The notes beneath the pieces were generated by a model. The model saw only the letters and a program-made list of their open reading frames with translations, did no database searches and was not told the DNA's origin. From an uncultured Actinomycetospora sp. (GTDB lineage: Bacteria; Actinomycetota; Actinomycetes; Mycobacteriales; Pseudonocardiaceae), in NCBI GenBank assembly GCA_902805495.1, contig CADCTH010000078.1:1-5955 (forward strand): a DNA stretch of 5,955 bases. Reading direction: 5' to 3'. Made by a program: the position numbers and the translations under genes. The first letter of the stretch is position 1, and each line of letters opens with the position of its first letter. This document shows, in pieces, positions 1 through 5,404 of the stretch.

Positions 1-733
1 GGGCGTCGGGCGTCTCCTCCGGGCGCTTCGAGCGCCGCGACCCCGATGAGGAGTCCGCGGACTCCTGGCCGTCCGAGGCCTCCGACGACTCGCTGTGGCG
101 GTGTCGGCGCAGGCCGAAGCGCTCGGCGAGACCGTGCTTCTCCTCGCCCGCGCCGTCCTGCTCGGGCTGCGCGTCCGACTGCGCGGCGGCCTGCGCGGTC
201 TCGTCGACGTCGACGCCCTCGTCGGCCTGGTCGTCGGCGGCCTCGTCGTCGGTCTCCTCGACGTCCTCGTCCTCGACCTCGTCCTCGGCCTGGTCGTCGG
301 TCTCCTCGACGTCCTCGTCCTCGACGTCTGCTTCGTCGTCGGTCTCCTCGACGTCCTCGTCCTCGACGTCGGCCTCGTCGTCGGTCTCCTCGACGTCCTC
401 GTCCTCGACGTCGGCCTCGTCGTCGGTCTCCTCGACGTCCTCGTCCTCGACGTCGGCCTCGTCGTCGGTCTCCTCGACGTCGGCCTCGTCGTCGGTCTCC
501 TCGACGTCCTCGGCCGCCTCGTCCTCGGCCAGGTCGTCCTCGGCCAGGTCCTCTTCGGCCAGGTCGTCCTCGGCCAGGTCGTCCTCGGCCAGGTCGTCCT
601 CGGCCAGGTCCTCCTCGGCCAGGTCCTGGTCCACGAGATCGTCGGTGTCGGCGTCCTCCGTGGTGATGTCGATCCGCAGGGTCCTGCCGCCGATGACGAC
701 GGAGCCGTGCAGGTCGACCGATTCGATGTCCAT
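1..733 (-). CDS. Acidic repeat protein of unknown function, 3' end beyond window
   Basis: I do not recognise the family. Reading from ATG 733-731 the frame stays open for 244 codons to base 2, with no stop inside the window. Residues 1-23 (MDIESVDLHGSVVIGGRT, then LRIDI) look like short beta strands. Residues 38-72 are seven LAEDD-type pentads. Residues 75-165 carry seven copies of DVEETDD, mostly in a 14-residue unit with VEDED. Residues 166-198 are Asp/Ala/Gln-rich. From K199 the chain turns mixed and basic (KHGLAERFGLRRHRHSE), then Ser-rich. Residues 21-198 contain no Lys, Arg or His, and residues 1-205 no aromatic residue. No signal peptide or membrane helix is visible, so a cytoplasmic, disordered, highly negative protein is inferred, perhaps binding cations or basic partners. 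A GGAAGGA motif lies 5 nt before ATG 733. An in-frame ATG at 823-821 is an alternative start. The coding strand is well supported, since this frame gives a coherent protein and the antisense frames give Arg/Pro repeats. Confidence 0.8.
   Translation of the reverse strand, partial: MDIESVDLHGSVVIGGRTLRIDITTEDADTDDLVDQDLAEEDLAEDDLAEDDLAEDDLAEEDLAEDDLAEDEAAEDVEETDDEADVEETDDEADVEDEDVEETDDEADVEDEDVEETDDEADVEDEDVEETDDEADVEDEDVEETDDQAEDEVEDEDVEETDDEAADDQADEGVDVDETAQAAAQSDAQPEQDGAGEEKHGLAERFGLRRHRHSESSEASDGQESADSSSGSRRSKRPEETPDA
239..508 (-). repeat. Tandem minisatellite, 42-bp core unit, inside the acidic protein gene
   Basis: Seven contiguous units lie in frame. Plus-strand boundaries are 239-286 (48 bp, diverged), 287-328, 329-370, 371-412 and 413-454 (42 bp each), and 455-481 and 482-508 (27 bp each). 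Units 371-412 and 413-454 are identical. Unit 329-370 differs from them at two bases (329 and 332), and 287-328 at one base (292, Glu to Gln). The two 27-bp units are identical to each other and equal the 42-bp unit minus a 15-bp block. All lengths are multiples of three, so the reading frame is kept. Each unit encodes EA-D-VEETDD with or without VEDED. Confidence 0.9.
527..625 (-). repeat. Tandem 15-bp repeat encoding LAEDD pentads
   Basis: Six complete 15-bp units (plus strand ggccaggtcgtcctc, with variants ggccaggtcctcctc and ggccaggtcctcttc) begin at 527, 542, 557, 572, 587 and 602, followed by a 9-bp partial copy at 617-625. In the protein they give LAEDD or LAEED pentads at residues 38-72. 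Three units (527, 557 and 572) and the one at 587 are identical. The regular five-residue spacing does not fit a heptad coiled coil, so a disordered or irregular helical acidic stretch is more likely. Confidence 0.9.
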
Positions 734-745
734 GGTGGTCCTTCC
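731..745 (-). promoter_or_regulatory. Ribosome binding site and preferred start of the acidic protein gene
   Basis: On the minus strand the sequence reads GGAAGGA, then five bases (ccacc), then ATG at 733-731. This gives acceptable Shine-Dalgarno spacing. The start is preferred because the codons upstream of it are less G/C-biased at the third position (about 24 of 30) than the gene itself, and because the sequence changes at M1 from Arg/Pro-rich to an ordered-looking stretch. Confidence 0.55.
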
Positions 746-820
746 CGGGGAGCGGACTCCGCTTTGGCGGTCGGTCGCGCGGCACGGGCCGGGTGCTCGA
801 CCCGCCACGCGGGTGCCGGG

Positions 821-835
821 CATTCCCGCACCTCC
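821..835 (-). promoter_or_regulatory. Alternative in-frame start with strong Shine-Dalgarno for the acidic protein
   Basis: The minus strand reads GGAGG (835-831), seven bases, then ATG (823-821), in the same frame as ATG 733 and with no stop between them. Using it would add 30 residues beginning MPGTRVAGRAPGPCRATDRQ. By spacing alone this is the better ribosome site. The added residues look like translated leader, and their third-codon G/C content is lower. It could be a true start, a second isoform start, or chance. Confidence 0.35.
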
Positions 836-927
836 GGCGCCCGACGCAGCGCCGTCGGCGCGTCGGGCCAAGTGGGTCCGAGCGGTCCAGACGGTGCGTC
901 CCGGCACCGCGCGGCGGTGCGCCGCGG

Positions 928-946
928 GGCCGCGCGGGGCGCGGCC
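928..946 (-). terminator. Candidate U-less hairpin terminator after the lipoprotein gene
   Basis: A perfect 8-bp all-G/C stem (ggccgcgc / gcgcggcc) closes a three-base loop about 40 nt past the lipoprotein stop codon. A second 7-bp hairpin follows at 904-920. Neither is followed by a T-run on the minus strand. Hairpins lacking a U-tract are often proposed as terminators in high-GC actinobacteria, but G/C-rich DNA also makes such stems by chance. Confidence 0.35.
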
Positions 947-983
947 GTCCGCCGCGAGACCCCGCCGCCGGGACGACGAGCGG

Positions 984-1361
984 TCAGGTCGTGAACGCGG
1001 TGACGGTGACCTCGTCGGGTCCCGTCCGCGACGCCGACCGGTGGACGACCGCGCCGTCGGGATTGGCGACGCGCTGCTGCGACCCGTCGGCGGGCAGCCC
1101 CGAGGCCGCGAGCCACGACCTGGCCGCGTCGCCGGGGAGCCGCACCACGAGGGCGACGCGGGTGTCGATGCCGTCCTGCACCTCGAGCCGGACCGCCGAC
1201 GCCCCGGCCGGCAGCGGGGCCAGCGCCGCGAAGCGCAACGCCCGGGCGACCCGCTCCGGGGTCGCCTCGATCACCCCGTCCCCCTCCCCGCGGGGCGCCT
1301 CGCGGACCGTGCACCCCGCCACGACGAGCAGCGCCAGCAGGAGCGCGACCGGCCACCTCAC
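984..1361 (-). CDS. Small predicted lipoprotein, function unknown
   Basis: The product has 125 residues. The N-terminus is a typical lipoprotein signal: MR, a hydrophobic core at residues 3-15 (WPVALLLALLVVA) and a lipobox VAGC with the modified cysteine at C17. It should therefore be exported and anchored to the outer face of the membrane by diacylglyceryl transfer and signal peptidase II. The mature part (18-125) is soluble. It has a likely helix at 33-47 (TPERVARALRFAALA) and alternating strand-like segments (AVRLEVQDG, DTRVALVVRLP, EVTVTAFTT), but I recognise no domain. The start is GTG at 1361-1359, whose bases overlap the rsmD stop as GTGA. There is no clear Shine-Dalgarno, so translation is probably coupled to rsmD. 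The same frame is open far upstream across rsmD and pyc, but that part is only an out-of-phase shadow. The gene call is strong and the function unassigned. Confidence 0.82.
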   Translation of the reverse strand: MRWPVALLLALLVVAGCTVREAPRGEGDGVIEATPERVARALRFAALAPLPAGASAVRLEVQDGIDTRVALVVRLPGDAARSWLAASGLPADGSQQRVANPDGAVVHRSASRTGPDEVTVTAFTT

Positions 1362-1903
1362 GGCGCCACCGCGAGGTGCAGCGTCGTCTCGCCGTAGGTG
1401 CGCGGCTCCTCGGGCTCGAGGCCGTCGGGCCACGTCGGCGCCGGGGACCGGGCATCGCGCTCGACGACGACGAGCGCGCCGGACCGGGTCCACCGCGGCA
1501 GCAGGGCGACGACCGCATCGACCGAGTCGACCGAGTCGGCGTAGGGCGGGTCGACGAGCACGAGGTCGACCGGGCCCGGCGTCCGCCGCAGGTAGGCCGG
1601 CACCGACGCGCGCCGCACGAGCGCGCCGCGCACGCCCGCCACCGCGATGTTGGCCTGGATCACCGCGCACGCCCGGGGGTCGCGCTCGACCAGCACCGCG
1701 GTGGACGCCCCCCGCGACAGCGCCTCGATCCCCAGCGCGCCGGAGCCGGCGTAGAGGTCGAGCACCTCGGCGTCCTCGATCGCCCCGCGGGCCTCGAGCG
1801 CCGAGAACAGCGCCTCGCGCACCCGGTCGGAGGTCGGGCGCGTGCCCGCCGGGGGCACGGCGATCCGGCGCCCGCCGGCGACGCCGCCGATGATTCTCGC
1901 CAT
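1358..1903 (-). CDS. rsmD: 16S rRNA (guanine966-N2)-methyltransferase RsmD
   Basis: At 181 residues this matches the usual RsmD length. The family transfers a methyl group from S-adenosylmethionine to N2 of G966 of 16S rRNA (E. coli numbering) during 30S assembly in the cytoplasm. Visible motifs are MARIIGG..GRR at the N-terminus, TRPTSDRVREALFSAL at 21-36 (characteristic of RsmD), the SAM-binding motif I VLDLYAGSGALGIEALSRGA at 47-66, the acidic ERD at 73-75, and the catalytic DPPY at 118-121 of N2-amino methyltransferases. YGETTL near the C-terminus (170-175) is also typical. The start ATG (1903-1901) follows the pyc stop with no gap (TAGATG). No separate Shine-Dalgarno is obvious, so reinitiation by ribosomes finishing pyc is likely. 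The stop overlaps the next gene's start. No key residue appears to be missing. Confidence 0.95.
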   Translation of the reverse strand: MARIIGGVAGGRRIAVPPAGTRPTSDRVREALFSALEARGAIEDAEVLDLYAGSGALGIEALSRGASTAVLVERDPRACAVIQANIAVAGVRGALVRRASVPAYLRRTPGPVDLVLVDPPYADSVDSVDAVVALLPRWTRSGALVVVERDARSPAPTWPDGLEPEEPRTYGETTLHLAVAP

Positions 1904-4900
1904 CTAACCGAGCACGACCACCAGGTCGCCGCCCTCCACCTGCTGGACGGGGTTGATGGCCAGCCGCTCCACCGTGCCAGCCCGGGGCGCGGTGATCGCG
2001 GCCTCCATCTTCATGGCCTCGATCGTCGCCACGGCGTCGCCCGCCTGCACGCTGTCGCCCTCGCCGACCTGCAGGGTCACGACGCCGGCGAAGGGCGCGG
2101 GGACGTGCCCGGGCTCGCTGCGGTCGGCCTTCTCGGCGACCTTGACGTCGGTGGCGATCGAGCGGTCGCGCACCTGGAGGGGCCGCAGCTGGCCGTTGAG
2201 CGACATCAGCACCGTGCGCATGCCCCGCTCGTCGGCCTCGGCGATCGCCTGCAGCTCGATGAGCAGCTGCACGCCGGTGTCGATGTCCACGGCGTACTCG
2301 CGCTCGGGCTCCAGGCCGTAGAAGAACTCCTGGCTGCGCAGCACCGAGGTGTCGCCGTAGGCGTTGCGGTGCTCGCGGAAGTCCTTGGTCGGGCCGGGGA
2401 AGAGCAGCTCGTTGAGCGTCGCGGCGCGGTCGGCCTCGAGGCCCTTGCGGTCGTCGTCGGTGAGATCGGTGATCCCCGGGCGCCCAGAACTCGACCCGAC
2501 AGGGCGGCCCTCGAGGGCCTTCGTCCGCAGCGGCTCGGGCCAGCCCGCCGGCGGGTCGCCCAGTTCGCCGCGCAGGAAGCCGATCACCGAGTCGGGGATG
2601 TCGTAGCGGCGCGGGTCGGCCTCGAACGCGGCCGGGTCGACGCCGGCGCCGACGAAGTGCAGCGCGAGGTCGCCGACGACCTTCGACGACGGGGTCACCT
2701 TCACCAGGTGCCCGAGCATCCGGTCGGCGGCGGCGTAGGCGTCCTCGATCTGCTCGAACCGGTCGCCGAGGCCCAGCGCCACCGCCTGCGTGCGCAGGTT
2801 CGACAGCTGCCCGCCGGGGATCTCGTGGTGGTAGACGCGCCCGGTCGGGGACGTCAGCCCGGCCTCGAACGGCGCGTAGACCTTGCGGACGACCTCCCAG
2901 TACGGCTCCAGCGCGTTCACGGCGTCGAGCGAGAGGCCCGTCTCCCGCGCGGAGTGGTCGGTTGCCGCCACCAGCGCCGAGAGCGACGGCTGCGAGGTGG
3001 TGCCCGCCATCGACGCGACGGCGGCGTCCACGGCGTCCACCCCGGCGTCGATCGCGGCGGTCAGCGTGGCCAGCTGGCCGCCTGCGGTGTCGTGGGTGTG
3101 CAGGTGGACGGGCAGGTCGAAGCGCTCGCGCAGCGCCGTGACGAGCGTCCGCGCCGCCGGCGGGCGCAGGAGGCCGGCCATGTCCTTGATCGCCAGGACG
3201 TGTGCGCCGGCCTCGACGATCTGCTCGGCGAGGCGCAGGTAGTAGTCGAGCGTGTAGAGCCTCTCGCCCGGGTTCGACAGGTCGCCGGTGTAGCAGAGCG
3301 CGACCTCGGCGACCGCCCCGCCGGACTGGCGCACGGCGTCGATCGCCGGGCGCATCTGGCTGATGTCGTTGAGCGCGTCGAAGATCCGGAAGATGTCGAT
3401 GCCGGTGCGGGCCGCCTCGGCGACGAAGGCGTCGGTGACCTCGGTCGGGTAGGGCGTGTAGCCGACGGTGTTGCGCCCGCGCAGCAGCATCTGCAGGCAG
3501 ACGTTCGGCACGGCCTCGCGCAGCCCGGCGAGACGCTCCCACGGGTCCTCGGCGAGGAAGCGCAGCGCGACGTCGTACGTCGCGCCGCCCCAGCACTCGA
3601 GCGAGAAGAGCTCCGGGACGGTGCGCGCGACGTGCGGCGCGATGCCGAGCAGGTCGCGCGTGCGCACGCGCGTCGCGAGCAGCGACTGGTGGGCGTCACG
3701 GAACGTGGTGTCGGTGACCGGCACCGAGGTCTGCGCCCGCAGCCACGACGCGAAGCCCTCGGGGCCGAGCTCGGCGAGCCGCTGGCGCGACCCGTCGGGC
3801 GGGGCCACCGTCAGGTCGGCGTCGGGCAGCTTCTCCCGCGGGTCGGCCAGCTGCGGGGGCTCGCCGTACGGCTTGTTGACGGTGATGTCGGCGAGGTAAT
3901 TCATCAGCCGGGTGCCGCGGTCGGCGGGCGCCCGCGCGGCCAGGAGGTCCGGGTGCTCGGCGATGAACGACGTCGTGACCCGGCCCTCGCGGAAGTCCGG
4001 CTCGTCGAGCAGGGCCATGAGGAACGGGATGTTGGTGGCGACGCCGCGCACGCGGAACTCGGCGAGCGCGCGGCGTGCGCGGCGCACCGCGGTGGTGAAG
4101 TCGCGCCCGCGGCAGGTGACCTTGACCAGCAGCGAGTCGAAGTGGGCGCTGATCTCGGCGCCCGCGTAGGCGGTGCCGCCGTCGAGGCGCACGCCCGAGC
4201 CCGAGGCCGAGCGGTACGCCGAGATCATCCCGATGTCGGGGCGGAACTCGTTGGCCGGGTCCTCGGTGGTGATGCGGCACTGGACGGCGAACCCGTGCAG
4301 GGCCACCGACTCCTGCGAGAGCTCCAGGTCGGCCAGCGTCGCTCCGGCGGCGATGCGCATCTGGGCGGTCACGAGGTCGACGTCGGCGACCTCCTCGGTG
4401 ACCGTGTGCTCGACCTGGATGCGCGGGTTCATCTCGATGAAGTGGTGCTGCCCGTCGGCGTCGAGCAGGAACTCGACCGTGCCGGCGTTGACGTAGCCGA
4501 TCTTCTCGGCGAACGAGACGGCGTCCGCGCAGATGCGCTCGCGCAGCTCCGGCGACAGGTGCGGCGCGGGGGCGATCTCGACGACCTTCTGGTGACGCCG
4601 CTGCACCGAGCAGTCGCGCTCGAAGAGGTGCATGACGTGGCCCTCGCCGTCGGCGAGGATCTGCACCTCGATGTGCCGCGGGTCGACCACCGCCTGCTCG
4701 AGGATCACCGTCGGGTCGCCGAACGCCGAGCCCGCCTCGTTCATCGCCGCCTGCAGGGCGTCGCGCAGCGCGTGCTCCTCCTGCACCAGGCGCATGCCGC
4801 GCCCGCCGCCGCCCGCGACCGCCTTGACGAACAGCGGGAACGTCATCTCCCCCGCGGCGGCGAGCAGGGTGTCGAGGTCGTCGGACGGGTCGCTGGAGTC

Positions 4901-5296
4901 GAGCACCGGCACGCCGGCCTCGCGTGCCGCGGCCACGGCGCGGTGCTTGTTGCCGGCCATCGCGAGCACCCGCGGGGGCGGGCCGATGAACGTGATGCCG
5001 GCGTCCTGGCAGGCGGTCGCCAGGCCCGGGTTCTCCGAGAGGAAGCCGTAACCGGGGTAGACCGCATCCGCGCCCGAGCGCCGCGCCGCGTCGATGATCG
5101 CCTCGATGGAGAGGTACGCGCGGACGGGGTGGCCGACCTCGCCGATCTGGTACGCCTCGTCGGCCTTGAGCCGGTGCTCGGAGTTGCGGTCCTCGTGCGG
5201 GAACACCGCCACCGTCTGGGCACCGAGCTCGTAGGCGGCCCGGAAGGCCCGGATCGCGATCTCACCGCGGTTGGCCACGAGCACCTTGCGGAACAT
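1904..5296 (-). CDS. pyc: Pyruvate carboxylase, single-chain, biotin-dependent
   Basis: The 1130-residue product is full length for the single-chain enzyme, which converts pyruvate, bicarbonate and ATP to oxaloacetate to refill the TCA cycle. Domains in order: biotin carboxylase (1-455) with LVANRGEIAIR at 6-16, the ATP-grasp glycine loop GGGGRG at 162-167 and EMNPRIQVEH at 288-297; carboxyltransferase (about 525-800) with TDTTFRDAHQS at 528-538, CWGGATYDVA at 568-577, IKDMAG at 703-708 and HLHTHDTAGG at 731-740; KVTPSSKVVGD at 866-876; and the C-terminal biotinyl domain with EAMKME, biotin on K1096. By alignment with characterised enzymes, D534, carbamylated K704, H733 and H735 should hold the metal, and T868 should shuttle the proton. 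Acetyl-CoA control through the linker domain is known for the family, not shown here. ATG 5296-5294 follows AGGAGG at 5313-5308 with an 11-nt gap. No truncation or frameshift is seen. A biotin ligase must act elsewhere. Confidence 0.97.
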   Translation of the reverse strand: MFRKVLVANRGEIAIRAFRAAYELGAQTVAVFPHEDRNSEHRLKADEAYQIGEVGHPVRAYLSIEAIIDAARRSGADAVYPGYGFLSENPGLATACQDAGITFIGPPPRVLAMAGNKHRAVAAAREAGVPVLDSSDPSDDLDTLLAAAGEMTFPLFVKAVAGGGGRGMRLVQEEHALRDALQAAMNEAGSAFGDPTVILEQAVVDPRHIEVQILADGEGHVMHLFERDCSVQRRHQKVVEIAPAPHLSPELRERICADAVSFAEKIGYVNAGTVEFLLDADGQHHFIEMNPRIQVEHTVTEEVADVDLVTAQMRIAAGATLADLELSQESVALHGFAVQCRITTEDPANEFRPDIGMISAYRSASGSGVRLDGGTAYAGAEISAHFDSLLVKVTCRGRDFTTAVRRARRALAEFRVRGVATNIPFLMALLDEPDFREGRVTTSFIAEHPDLLAARAPADRGTRLMNYLADITVNKPYGEPPQLADPREKLPDADLTVAPPDGSRQRLAELGPEGFASWLRAQTSVPVTDTTFRDAHQSLLATRVRTRDLLGIAPHVARTVPELFSLECWGGATYDVALRFLAEDPWERLAGLREAVPNVCLQMLLRGRNTVGYTPYPTEVTDAFVAEAARTGIDIFRIFDALNDISQMRPAIDAVRQSGGAVAEVALCYTGDLSNPGERLYTLDYYLRLAEQIVEAGAHVLAIKDMAGLLRPPAARTLVTALRERFDLPVHLHTHDTAGGQLATLTAAIDAGVDAVDAAVASMAGTTSQPSLSALVAATDHSARETGLSLDAVNALEPYWEVVRKVYAPFEAGLTSPTGRVYHHEIPGGQLSNLRTQAVALGLGDRFEQIEDAYAAADRMLGHLVKVTPSSKVVGDLALHFVGAGVDPAAFEADPRRYDIPDSVIGFLRGELGDPPAGWPEPLRTKALEGRPVGSSSGRPGITDLTDDDRKGLEADRAATLNELLFPGPTKDFREHRNAYGDTSVLRSQEFFYGLEPEREYAVDIDTGVQLLIELQAIAEADERGMRTVLMSLNGQLRPLQVRDRSIATDVKVAEKADRSEPGHVPAPFAGVVTLQVGEGDSVQAGDAVATIEAMKMEAAITAPRAGTVERLAINPVQQVEGGDLVVVLG

Positions 5297-5404
5297 CTTG
5301 CGGACTACCTCCTGCCGAGCACCACCACCGCCGCGCGGGACGGAGCACGCTATCGCGTCGGTGCGGTATCAAGGAGGGTGAAGGACAACGCCGGGGAGGA
5401 CACC
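5297..5404. promoter_or_regulatory. Divergent promoter region between pyc and the membrane protein gene
   Basis: These 108 bases separate two genes that point away from each other, so promoters for both must lie here or inside the genes. It holds the most A/T-containing patch of the neighbourhood (around 5350-5372). On the minus strand TTGATA (5371-5366) is followed by TAGCGT (5352-5347), a possible -35/-10 pair for pyc. The 13-base spacer is too short for a standard housekeeping sigma factor, so the exact promoter is not established. No riboswitch or operator palindrome is recognised. Confidence 0.35.
5308..5313 (-). promoter_or_regulatory. Shine-Dalgarno AGGAGG of pyc
   Basis: A consensus AGGAGG lies upstream of the pyc ATG, with 11 bases between motif and start. 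This is slightly longer than ideal, but no nearer start codon in frame precedes MFRKVLVANRGEIAIR, the conserved N-terminus of the family, so the start is secure. Confidence 0.75.

Larger units (their letters stand above)
734..983. other. Intergenic gap with three GC hairpins (possible terminator / leader)
   Basis: There is no convincing gene in these 250 bases, apart from the possible 30-codon N-terminal extension ending at 734. Three perfect inverted repeats are visible: 928-935 with 939-946 (8 bp, 3-nt loop), 904-910 with 914-920 (7 bp, 3-nt loop), and 839-847 with 860-868 (9 bp, 12-nt loop that can pair further). All follow the lipoprotein stop on the minus strand and none has a downstream U-run. 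The first two may act as a U-less terminator for the pyc-rsmD-lipoprotein transcript. The third ends only three bases before the GGAGG at 835-831. I see no clear -10/-35 promoter for the acidic gene. Confidence 0.5.

Noticed and set aside
239..625. CRISPR-like regular repeat array
   Set aside because: The repeats are contiguous and coding, with no unique spacers between units, no repeat palindrome and no cas genes nearby.
46..994. Long plus-strand open frames across the acidic repeat region (Arg/Pro-rich and Leu/Val/Asp-rich repeats)
   Set aside because: They are antisense readings of the minus-strand repeat gene. The minus frame has ribosome sites, a sensible N-terminus and a coherent acidic protein. 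The plus frames simply stay open because the repeat lengths are multiples of three and stops are rare in GC-rich DNA.
2455..2520. Possible insertion or foreign patch in pyc around GSSSGRPG (residues 934-941)
   Set aside because: The frame is intact, and the stretch falls in a linker between conserved regions where length and sequence vary in the family. There are no duplicated flanks or inverted ends.
984..3596. An 870-codon minus-strand open frame that could look like one large fusion protein
   Set aside because: Most of it is an out-of-phase reading of pyc and rsmD with low-complexity Arg/Ala/Gly composition. Only the last 125 codons, from GTG 1361, form a real gene with a lipoprotein signal.
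1904..5296. Shorter open frames on both strands inside pyc
   Set aside because: The pyc frame carries every conserved catalytic and biotin motif from end to end. The alternatives are compositionally biased shadows without recognisable domains.
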